Part shown: positions 30,799 to 41,500 of the stretch, one piece after another
Position numbering within the stretch: position 1 is the stretch's first letter
How the letters are laid out: each line of letters begins with the position of its first letter
Source of the DNA: Branchiostoma lanceolatum
Taxonomy: Eukaryota > Chordata > Leptocardii > Amphioxiformes > Branchiostomatidae
Length of the DNA: 64,000 nucleotides
Reading direction: 5' to 3'
Assembly (NCBI RefSeq): GCF_035083965.1
Contig: NC_089735.1
Location: 11,332,501 to 11,396,500, forward strand
Program-made: the position numbers and the translations under genes
Notes under the pieces: model-generated
What the model saw: the letters and a program-made list of their open reading frames with translations, nothing else
What the model was told of the DNA's origin: nothing
The model's database searches: none

Positions 30799-31670
30799 CT
30801 CTGCGAGGACACTTTGAGAAGGTACTAAGGTTAGAAGAGGTAATGAAAACATCACGGACCAGATATCAACTTCATTGTTTGTTTTTAATCAAACACCGTG
30901 AATTCTCCTTTGCACAGTGTAAACTAATAGCAGAGCAAAGCCCATCAGCTTGACAATTATCTGTACATCCTCTATTTATAAGTTTGAGACAATAGAATGG
31001 AATGTAATTTCATGGATAATGATAAGTTTATTGCAAATTCATGCCCGTAGGCTAATTGCATGTTGACAGCAGTGTCGAAGTACAAATGTAAAGTAAAGCA
31101 AAAGGTATATATGTAATACAAGATCATACTACATGTATATTGCTATTCTACAGTAAGTTTCTATATCTACGGTACTAATGCGGGGTTTGCTAATGTTGAT
31201 ATGCTACCATACACAATATCAATTTTGCTTGTCTTCTCTAAGATCTCGATGTACTTTAGACCCAAATGTACAGAAAACATCGACCGTGTGTTAATGCAAT
31301 GTACATATACCTCAGTTTGAAGAGTTCTGAATGATAATTCTCAATACAAACATCAAGTGACATCGAGCAGAAATCACAGACATATTCTACTGATGAGCAA
31401 TATACGTCTTATAGCATCTCCAAATAAAACGTTACATTTCTATTTCTCAAATTAGATATAAGATATTTTGGTTATAGGTTGGGACAAAGTAAAAATGCTG
31501 AAAAAACTAGATCAAATGGATGATGTTCAACCACTTCTAAACAGTTTCTTACGTCTACGGTTTAAGCTGTTGTTGACATAGTTATATATAAGAAAGAATA
31601 TATTCGAAGCTAAGACTTTCTTACAGTGTTGCAAGACGTGGACAAGATGAAATTGTACCAGTCGCAAAGC
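30799..31670. repeat. Duplicated 3' flank of LAMP-like 4
   Basis: Counterpart of 27195-27878. It carries an extra insertion near 31010-31150 beginning with TTATTGCAAATTCATGCCCG, a repeat tail also seen near 17990. Confidence 0.7.
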
Positions 31671-32396
31671 CTAATTCATGGTTGTTAGGTTTTCGGCATT
31701 CTCCTTCCTTTTGCTGGCGACAATGGTGTCCGCAGTGGTGTTGAGTGCAGGAAAGGTTTTGGCGTCTTGAATGGGCATCTTTGACGATGGAGGGTCTTGG
31801 GGGCACTCGGAAGCCTCGCTGAAGTTCATACCCTTGACCTTGAAGGGTTGCACTTGGAGCTGGACGACTCCCAGCTTGACCGTACTGCCAATGTCGAAGA
31901 CTTGAAGTGACTTGCACAAGTACGACTTACCGAGGGCCGTTTTGAACGGAGACTGGCCGTCGGTCTTTTCTTCATTCGCCGCTGTACCGGGAGATGCCGC
32001 ATTCGGGAAGAGCTTTGGGTCCCGTACGTACCCGACCGAAGCACTGGCGATCGCAAATTTTCTGTCATTTCTATTCTCGAAGGATATGGTGAGGTTGAAG
32101 CCTTTGAAGAAGGAGAGCGCCATTGTTGCCTCATACTCACCGCAATCACCACTGACGGTGCTGTTTCGAGGGAGAACGTAGGTGGCGGTCCACGTGGTGT
32201 CATCTTTCAGCTCATACTCGACTTGGAACGTCACACCCACAGACAGCAGAAAGCACGGGTTTCCTTTAGTATCATTGAGGGTGAAGTTGCCTACAGGTGG
32301 AGCGGGTCCGTCCGCCGCGAACCCTACTGAGGCCCGAACGGACAACACGCACAGGACGGTGAAGATGGTTGGAATCAGCGACATCTTTGGGCACAT
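31671..32396 (-). CDS. LAMP-like 4: single domain, transmembrane segment deleted
   Basis: 241 residues from the Met at 32396 (MCPKMSLIPTIFTVLCVLSV signal peptide); the frame opens three codons earlier. One LAMP-type domain (about 32-205: VGNFTLNDTKG, VGYVRDPKLFPNA, QPFKVKGMNFSEASE) that matches domain 2 of LAMP-like 3. The spacer that follows (MPIQDAKTFPALNTT) then joins directly to SKRKENAENLTTMN, the equivalent of the cytoplasmic tail. The third domain and TM helix are missing through an in-frame deletion, apparently at a short ATGG/AATGG microhomology. The product should be secreted, or the gene is decaying, but the frame is intact. Confidence 0.8.
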   Translation of the reverse strand: MCPKMSLIPTIFTVLCVLSVRASVGFAADGPAPPVGNFTLNDTKGNPCFLLSVGVTFQVEYELKDDTTWTATYVLPRNSTVSGDCGEYEATMALSFFKGFNLTISFENRNDRKFAIASASVGYVRDPKLFPNAASPGTAANEEKTDGQSPFKTALGKSYLCKSLQVFDIGSTVKLGVVQLQVQPFKVKGMNFSEASECPQDPPSSKMPIQDAKTFPALNTTADTIVASKRKENAENLTTMN

Positions 32397-32897
32397 CGAG
32401 AACAAGTGATGTTTTCGTGTGGCTCAACTCTGGTGTGACAGGCAAGCTGGTCTGTTACGCCGAAGAGCGGTTATACAAGCTTTATAGATACAGATCACGA
32501 GAGGTGAGGTCGATGGGGGCGTCTTCGTCATGTCTGGTTACTTAAAGTTTCGGGGTTCTTCCATCAAAACAGATTGTTTTGAAGGGTAACAAAAGAAGTT
32601 ACTACATCCGAACATCCACAAAGATCCGTTTGCTGGTATGACATGATGACAACCATCAAAAGATTTATCCGAAAATTGCCTAGCAGGTAACTACTGCATG
32701 TCTACTCTACACATACCTACCTGTCGGATGGTGGTTAAGCCTTAACAAACGTCCATCCAGAGGACACGGACTTTTGATCATTTCACATTAGGCTTTAATT
32801 AACTAGGTCAACGCATGTCATACACAGTTGTTTTTGTTTGACCGCCGCAAGTCGCTATCGAGGAAAACAAGAAGGCGAACTAAATTTAGATAAGGTT

Positions 32898-33155
32898 ATG
32901 CGCTCGTTTTCATTTAAATGTAGTACATTTTGTAACTTCCGTTACCGTTTGAAGTAAGACGTTCTTGACATTAGGAGATGCCACATATAAGGTGCTAAAC
33001 TGTCGTTTTTATGACGATCGACTTAAAACTTTTGTGGCTTTTAAAAACTACAGTTTGGTACCTTATATGTGGCATATCTTAATGTCAGGAACGTCTTACT
33101 TCAAACGGTAACGTGAGTTACAAAATGTGTACATTTAAATGAGAACGAGCGTAAT
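32898..33155. mobile_element. Foldback element: ~105-bp inverted arms
   Basis: Left arm about 32898-33003, right arm about 33052-33155, about 90 percent identical in inverted order (ATTTAAATGTAGTACATTTT, GTTACCGTTTGAAGTAAGAC, GCCACATATAAGGT). Spacer about 48 bp. It would fold into a long hairpin. No protein. Confidence 0.85.
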
Positions 33156-33337
33156 GGCGGAGCATTAACTTCTGTTCATTTGAGAGGTGATGACACCTCC
33201 GGGCATTGTTAAAAATTATCTAGTGAGGATGGCCCTCCAGTACTTGGTGAAAATGAGTTCCAAACTATGTATCGTAAAAATATGTATCATATAGTTGAGA
33301 TATTATTGGGATACTATATTTGAAATAGCTCTATAAA

Positions 33338-34890
33338 GTACGAAAGTGAACTAAGAAAATGGAAAGAAGACTCAGTTCTGTGGCACTTATTAACTTCCCA
33401 TCGACACGCGTCCAACACGCATTTAAAAGTCATGCCAATCACGTGCAAAAGTCGTGGCACTCGCGATTTCATCTCGTGCAAAAGTCGTGCGATTCCAGAT
33501 TAAAACGCGTGCCATTCTCGTTTCAATCTTGTGTGTATGCATGTAACGTTGGGTAACATAAATTCGGGATTTTTCCGATAATGGTTGACTGAAATCAATC
33601 TAGCAGAACAATAAACCATCCTTTTTTTCTATCATTCTGTCAGTATCATGTACTATCTTTGCACTAATCATATATATGGTAGATTTTGTCTCTAATTGTG
33701 CTGACACCATAATATTTCAACTTGAAACTACCGTCCGCCACACGCACAATGACGGTGCTGTCGGACAGGGGTGAACATTAATTCGGGAGAGAAGATTCGT
33801 CTTGAATATCTTACCACTAATTACATGTTATACAGCAGCTATTCGTTCCATCCTTGGCTTGAGGAGAGTGCTATGGATATAGCCGTGTCCAAGTAAAAAA
33901 AAAAAATACACGAAAAAACGGCCGTACCGCACACATCAGGCCTCCGGGAACAACCCGTGTGTTGAGTCGGTAGAACGTTACTCAAAGTCGATCCCCACCG
34001 TCATGGGAATTTGTACATTATTCATCGGGGCGTTAGCTGGATGCCGTAGAAATGGTAATACTACTATGTCCATGTGTTTCTGCTTGTGCTAAGAGCAAAC
34101 TTTGAGGAAAATATCGCCATCAGTCCACTATCACACACAACATCTGGACAAAAAAGTGTTCCTCGCAAACGTTTGTCGTCTGCCGAATAGCAGGATTCTG
34201 GGTAACGAATATGGCGGCGGGAAAATTCACCGTAGTGCCGTAGCCATTGGTTGTAGCAACAAAGAGGCGTTTTGATGATTAATCACACTTAGAGTCTAGT
34301 AAATTAAAACTGTTGTAGGTTAGCAAAAGAGATTCTAATAAGTTGTATTGTAAATAATTGTGTTGAGCAGGAAGCGGATGTGACATTTGTCTTATAAACC
34401 AGCGTACAACTATGTGTAGTATAGCTCTCCCACGAAGCCCTCAGACTGTGACAATAAGGGACGGAGAGTTTTTGACGTAGCCAACTTCTAATGCATGGTT
34501 ATCGAAGCTTTTCAGACAGTGTTCTGAATACGTTAGTCTGTCAAGTTTGCATTTCTAGCGGTATTACTGATGTTGCATCTAGCACATATCCCTAAATACC
34601 CCTTTTTCGAAAAATCCCGAATTTAAGTACCCCGCGATTTTATGTTACCCAACGTTACACACGTTTTCATTATGCGTGCGAGCTCGTGTGCGAAGTTTTG
34701 GGCGGCGCTCACACGCGTGTGGCGGGCCTTTCAACTGTTCAAGACACGCCCATTGCCCGGCCTGCGGCCTTACTTATACATATTGTATGGACGTTCGAAA
34801 CTTAAGCCAGATTTATAATCAGAAAATCAAAACAGATAACGAAAGTGAACTAAGAAAATGGAAAGAAGACTCAGTTCTGTGGCACTTATT
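33338..34890. mobile_element. Complex insert: TIR element plus ~52-bp direct repeats
   Basis: TGTAACGTTGGGTAACATAA starts at 33542 and its inverse ends at 34659, marking a ~1.1-kb TIR element; AATTCGGGATTTTTC is also inverted just inside. Outside it, a ~52-bp stretch containing GAAAGAAGACTCAGTTCTGT is directly repeated at 33338-33390 and 34839-34890. The second copy lies in a short open frame I cannot identify. No target duplication adjacent to the TIRs was found. Confidence 0.55.
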
Positions 34891-35595
34891 GACAAATTCT
34901 GTACGTTAACCTATGAACCATATTAAACATCTACGGAACGTCCAAATTTCATTAGATAAGTGAGAGGCATTCTTCCGTTACATCTGCCCATTTCCCATGT
35001 ACTCCAGCAAACATGTTGGCAGACCAGAAAAGGTCCGTTCTAAGTTAAGAACATTGTTCCGACCCATTGCACCGTTAAGATTTCATGTTTAAACGTTTTT
35101 AAAACGAGTTGCTCCGGACATAAAGACGAACTGAGAAATGTTTGTTTTTTGTCACAAGGAATGCGAGCAGGTACATATATACAGCATATCAATTTTCATG
35201 ATAGTCAGGATTCAATATTTACAAGCATACTAAAAAGAATATGGAAACAATTATCAGATTTGTCTCTGCAAAATGGAACATATATAAGAAGAAAAGATAT
35301 ATCTATCTTACAAAACTTACGGTAAGAATTGATTATTTTAACTGTATATAGACAGGAATGCTAATAGTTTTTCGGTTGCTATTAATAAATAGTAATTTAA
35401 TCACTGAAATAAACGATCTTCTCTTGTCGTGCGAAGGACAGAACCAACTTACTCCATAGAACAGAACAAGCGCCACCTGTCACCGGAAGCATGTCTGATT
35501 TGAATGTTTGCCCAATATCTTTACAAAAGTAAGGAACCCGTTTGGTCGGACACGTACTCATCGGTAGCACCTACACGCGTGAGGAGGACGACAAC
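34891..35595. other. Intergenic, upstream of the furin-like gene
   Basis: No feature recognised. AT-rich; probably holds the promoter of the next gene. Confidence 0.4.
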
Positions 35596-37863
35596 ATGAA
35601 GCTTGCTTTAATCACAATTCTGGCTGGTATTTTCTTGCTGGCTCAAGCAAATGGTTTGTCCAAGTTGTTATTCTGTCTATGATCTATACGTGATGTAGCC
35701 GGAGGTTACAAGAGAAAGGCTGAATGTCGGTAAAATTGCATGTATGTCTTAAATTTGTGATGAGAGAACATATGTGCAAGGAATTTTCAATCGTGTATTC
35801 TGGTATTTGCATTGAACCTGGGCATATGATATTTGAAGTTTATGCAAGTTGAACTGTTTTTTGGCGCATAAATACATCATGATCAGCAGTATAATGTGAG
35901 AAAGGTATCAAAGGTATCAAGTCAAATTAAAAATAAATTTCAACATAGCTCAAACTTCTTTGCTACAATAATGCAAACTTCAAATCATTACGTCAGATAG
36001 TGATGGACAATTGTAATGACATAATGGCTTGATGGATAGTTTTCATTATATTTTGTTATTCTGTCAATGCATATATTCATATATCCATATTGCTGTTGTA
36101 CGTTTACACAGCTGACTGCCCCAACTGTAAAGTTGGCATGTGCCTAGAGGGAGTATATGGCTGCCTTCAATGCGAGACCGGATACTACACTTTCCACCAA
36201 GACGGGTAAGGGAAAATCTCACTAACATATTTGTATGAAACACAACTTACACTTTATATCAATTCTGGCAGTTTTCCCTGAACGGCAGCCACTAACGTCT
36301 GCACTCATATATTTATAGAAATCTGGTCTATACTTAGTTGAATCATCTTTGTAACTCAATTTTGAAGTGAGGCAAGATGATATAACAATTGATCGCTATA
36401 AATAGCTTGAAGACGAATGAAAATAGTTTTAAAACAATAACTACTAGTGGTTAGGATAGATTCATTCTCTGATACTAGAATTTTGAGGCTTGTAAAAATG
36501 TGAGCTTGCGCCTTTGAATATGGTCGCAAAATATGCCTGAAGTTTAACATTAGTATTAAAAACACATACCTATTTGTATCTACATGTATGGGCACTGCAT
36601 TTTAAGGCGCAGATTTTAACCCACTTTTACTGCTTGATGTTAAAAGGGTGTTCGTGTGCTTGGCCACCTGTCCAGCCGGGTACAGAGAGGACGACACCGT
36701 TGACCCCTACACAAATGAGGTCATCGGTCATTGCCAGCGTAAGTCACGTTACATCTTTCTAACGTATAATCAAGCCCCCTTCACACTTGTATGTAACCGT
36801 TATATACAAGTCCGCAAGAGTTGAGTAATAACATGATTTTGGTTTGGGTTACGTTTGCAGCCGAAGAAGTCATTTCTTAGGTTCGATAACTAGGCTGCAC
36901 AATGGTGGGTCAAAGTAGAAAACAACCTCTTCCCAGCAAACTTTACTAAAACTCCAAAAAGTGTGATAGAGCCTTTACCATTGTCGGTTACTGTTTGTTG
37001 CTACAAATCCCCAAGCAGATGTATGGTTCTGGCTCATTTTAGGTCTGTTTTTTGGGCGTTTAGTACTTTTTCTAGTATTTCACTTTTTAGAGGTTCGCCT
37101 CCTCCTATAAAAAAGTGCAGCACCAAATGTTTCAAAAACAGGAATAAAACACTGAGAATGATCCGGAGTCGCACATCTGCTTGGAAATTACATTATTCAG
37201 ATACCATTCACACCACAATTCTTCCTGGATTCCATATTACATTCAAAGAACTCAATATACAACCATATTGATTCACCATATGGGATAAACTTATATATAA
37301 TAATGGTTTATTGGTCAGAAATTACCCGTGCAATGGCAGCCAGTGCTGAATTGCTGCAGGGTTTACAATCACATAATACACAACAGATACATATTTGCTC
37401 CACACCTGCACTTTGTGAAACTGTGGCAAGGGTCTGGGCGGCTGCCATTCAGCGCCAGCAGGTGACCTCAATACGACCTTCCCGAACCGAAGTCGGGTAC
37501 CCATTCACACCTGGGTGTAGTGAGGACAGTCGTTTAAAGTGCCTTTCCCAAGGGCACAACATCGGGGCATAGCGGTGGTTTCGAACCCGGGACCTCTCGG
37601 TTCAGGGCGAAACACCCTACCGATTGCGCCACACGATGCCATTAAATATATAACTTCAGTCTGTTAAAGTCATATTCTGTTCTTTCTCACCCTCTTATAT
37701 TTACATGCATGTACTTATGGGGTGATGGTTTATATTTCGAGGGTTGGAGAGATAATATTGTAGTTTAATTGTTATATCTGAATGTGTAAACAGACCTCAG
37801 CTGACTTTGGTTCTTTCCTCAGTTTGCTATGACCACCACGTGGAGGCTGGGTTGTGCAACTGA
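35596..37863 (+). CDS. Small secreted furin-like cysteine-rich protein (4 exons)
   Basis: Exons 35596-35653, 36112-36205, 36647-36738, 37823-37863; phases 1, 2, 1; total 285 nt, 94 residues plus stop. A clear signal peptide (MKLALITILAGIFLLAQA) ends near exon 1. The mature ~75 residues hold ten Cys in a furin-like (FU) pattern: CPNC, MCLEG, GCLQCETGYY, VFVCLATCPAGYRED, GHCQLCYD, LCN. This spacing (C-C, G-C-x-x-C, V-C-x-x-x-CP-x-GY, C-x-x-C) is that of FU repeats in R-spondins and growth-factor receptors. With only one module and no other domain it cannot be assigned to R-spondin. Likely an extracellular ligand-binding or modulatory peptide; function unknown. All four introns fit GT-AG and phase, and AATAAA follows at 37946. 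Confidence 0.8.
37295..37645 (-). mobile_element. tRNA-derived SINE in intron 3 of the furin-like gene
   Basis: On the minus strand the head has GTGGCGCAATCGGTAGGG (A-box region) and GGGTTCGAAACC (B box), followed by the body motif TTGGGAAAGGCACTTTA. Related copies are at 43370 (+), 52990-53215 (-) and, more distantly, 55372 (+). Confidence 0.75.
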
Positions 37864-37945
37864 TCCATGCAGTCACAACTGGCAGAAGAACATGTCGGAG
37901 GAATGTTTCCGCTATGTGAAAGGTGCACAACAAACAAAGCAATGA

Positions 37946-37951
37946 AATAAA
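37946..37951 (+). terminator. Polyadenylation signal AATAAA, furin-like gene
   Basis: AATAAA 83 bp after the stop codon. Confidence 0.65.
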
Positions 37952-38549
37952 GCAGTCTTCATTGAAAGAGTGACTTCTTCATCTTTATTTTCACTTTTAG
38001 TTCATGCAGTTTCTCTTGAATCTATCAATTATATTGTTATAGTATATATATCCTAATGTAGAGATTGATATATGCAAATTGTGGTATAAAGTTGAATGTA
38101 GTGGATTTTAAATTATTTCCCAAATTGAATGTTCAATGTAGGTATGTAAAAATTGTATGTATCTTACTCACTGACGAAAGCTAGCGGATGCTGTCTGAAA
38201 CGTCTGACTGTTTCGAAATTTTATCCAGTTGCTTGAGTAACTATTTTGGGCGTATCTTACTCGTAAACCATTGTAATTTATATTTCATAATACATGACTG
38301 TAGAACAAAATTTAGGTCACAACATGTCTACAAACGTGTCTAGAGCAGTACTCTCTTTATCAAAATGGTGTTCTAAGAGGTAGTTACTTCTTGAGTTCCA
38401 TTGACAATCAGCTTACGATTGTTGTTTTACAAAATAGACAATTAAAATAAGGTTCAACAACTGACAAGTTATAGAGGGGCCTTAACCTTTGACCGAGCAC
38501 ATGCCCACTTGGACCTGTATGTGAACTAGCTTATTGGTCCCTTTCTCCT
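37952..38549. other. Convergent intergenic region
   Basis: Separates the plus-strand furin-like gene from the minus-strand retinol dehydrogenase. Holds an inverted copy (about 38190-38265) of the CAACTGGATAAAATTT repeat family. No gene. Confidence 0.5.
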
Positions 38550-41500
38550 TTAAGAAGTTAACCCGGTGAGCCTCTCGCTGACTTCCCAGAGCTTCTTGGC
38601 TGCTCCGTCGTCCATGCCGGGTTTGTAAGGATCTTGGATGCGACAGTCGCAGACGTACTGGCCAGAGACTTCAGCCATTTCTTTCGACACGGCACAGTAA
38701 ATAGAACACTGTGCTCCTTGGTATGGAGTCTGGGGGACAAACATTAACATTTAGGAATAGCTAGTTACCATAGTTAGTGTCCTGCTAAGAGCAATGGAGG
38801 ACAGGGAGGACTGGAGGAGGAGGGTGTTGTCCATCCGTGACACTCTCACGACAAGATGATGTTAGTGTCTTTCCCACACAGTTGTGCAAACATTACAGCA
38901 GGGGGCTAGTCCGCTGTTAGCTCTCTGTGTTCAAGTCCTACTCTTTCTCAAAAGTGCTGGGTACTATACACAGAGAAAGCAACATGTACCATTTTTCAAA
39001 GTCTTTAGTCGGGGATCAAAAGTGCAACTTACTGCATACAAGGCGAGCACTCTACAATGGTAAGATCAGAGAACAGCAAGTTACAAATTGGCTCCACTTC
39101 TGAGGTATTGCCAAGAAAGTTCAATGTAAGGTTATATGAATAAATGACTGAAGGACAAAGTCCCTCACATTTTGTTTATAGCTCAGTATGTATCATATGT
39201 GTTTCACTTCTAAAGGATCAAGCAAAGATACAAGTGTCCCATACATTAGGATCGCAACTTGTAACTATGATTTCTGAAAATGAGGTATACATTGATTACT
39301 AACCTTTAAAAATGGTTGAAGGATCCTCTCAAATAGAACTTTAACATACCAGGGGGTAGTGCGAAATAGTTCAGACCGGACGGTGCCAGGATGCAAAGCA
39401 TTCACCGTTACCCCTACATGAATACGTATCACACAAGGTCATCATATACAAAAAAAATCATACTATCACATTTAAAAGATATTCATATTTGAACCCGCAA
39501 GAGATCATTGGAGATGATTGAAAGACCATTGAGAGATCAATGGAGATCATTGAAAAATTTTGAAGATCATCGCATGAAAGACCTTTAGGTTGGAGATCTT
39601 TGCAATTGGAAGATCGTTGGCTAAGACATTGGAAACTACTGAAAGATCATTAAATAGTAATTGAAACATCATCAAGATATTTTTGGAAGACCTTGGAAAT
39701 CATTGATCGATGAGCACTGAAAACCTTTAGGATATCAGTAAAATACACATAATTTATACAATATACTCCAGAATTATGTTGATCTTTCAACTCAGATCTA
39801 TACACACAGTGCAAGAATGAAGGTGAAAACTGAACATTTAACACAACAACACTAAGTCTTGCTTCTGTGTAGCGTCCGAACACACCTGTTCCTGCCAGCC
39901 TCTTGTTAAGTTCACTGGTGAACAGGATGTTCATTAGCTTGCTGTCGCAGTAGGCCCTACCCTCGTTGTACCACTTCTCTGCACAGAGGTTGTCAAAGTC
40001 AACCCTTCCCCACAGATGGGCCATGGACGAAACGTTGACGATGCGACTGGGAGACGACTTCTTCAAAAGATCTGAGAGAAGAACACTTTTTTTTCACATA
40101 TCACTTTAAACTGAGTAAAAAGACTTGTTGTACACAACAACGTGATTTATTCAACCGCATTTTGGTGACCATCTGTCATCTTCCTCAGGGCTATTCTGAC
40201 TGGTTCACATTGCGCTGCAGCTGCTTATGCGTTCCAAAGAATCTTTATTCAGTGACTTACCAACTAGTGATGAAACTATTCACGAATCACTTAGCACAAA
40301 GAGTTCAACAAGGTTTGGTGTTGCGGACAAGGTTTGGTGTTGCGGACAAGGTTTGGTGTTGCGGACAAGGTTTGGTGTTACGGACAAAGTTTGGTGTAAT
40401 GGTACTAGTAGCATGCATGGACATCCGTTTCCCCGTCAATTTGGTTGATTTTCCCGGGGGTATGTTTATTAGATTTTGAAGATTTGTCCGGGGAGTATGT
40501 TTATTCTGGGGGGTACGTTTATTTGGGAAATGAGAGTAGTATATTTGTAATGATTCTACATTGAATGGTCAAACACCCTGAGCTGACTACGAGAGTGTGT
40601 CACAAAAGAAAAATGTAATGATTTCCTTATATTACCCAGTAGAAGATTGGTGAGAAGAAAATGACTGAAATGGTTGGTGGCAAATGTGAGTTCCAGTCCA
40701 TCTTCTGTCAGAGTCTTCTTGGATGGACCTGTGCAGGAGCAATGAAGCAATGAGAACATTAACATTACTACCTATCATCCTTTCTTTTACACAAGCAATA
40801 AGACTATGTAACATTAACGTTATTCATATAATCATAGCATTATCACTTAAAGTACTGATCTCAAGAAACATGAGCCAAAGATCATGCACACAAAATTTTT
40901 AAAACAATTTCCAGGAACACTTTCCATGAATGCTAGTTGAAATCATTATAACAATGCTAAAAAAACATGACCCATAGTTTATAATTTAACAATCACTTAT
41001 ACATTCTGTTGTGTTCTGTCGGGTGGCTTGTGGAATGGACAGAGCAAGCAGCACCAAAAAGTCACCAGGATGAGTTTTAAACTACTTTCTAATGCTCTAC
41101 TGATAGAAAATAATTGAAATGTATATACGTAGGGGAGTTGGAGAGACCACTTCGCACCAGTTGTGTGTCATTTCCCGTGGTGGAACACGTCGCCAATGAG
41201 AAACACAAGATAGACAGTGGGACAGTGTGATAGTGCTAGATCAGGACTCCGACTGGTTTTCAAGGGGTGTTAGGGAGGCAATCCAAATCCGCAGACAACG
41301 CAGTACCTTAAACCGGGACAGGGGGCGTCACTATCTCAAGCCTATGTATATAACTGTCTCTTATCACGTGATGATCAATATCAAGTCACGTGACAAGAGA
41401 AGAGATCTGACTGTATTAGGGTTGAAGAAGAGACAGAGTACTAGTGTTCGTCTCGAAAGCTTCCCAGAGCAAACTATATATGTTGTGTGTAAGGTTTACA

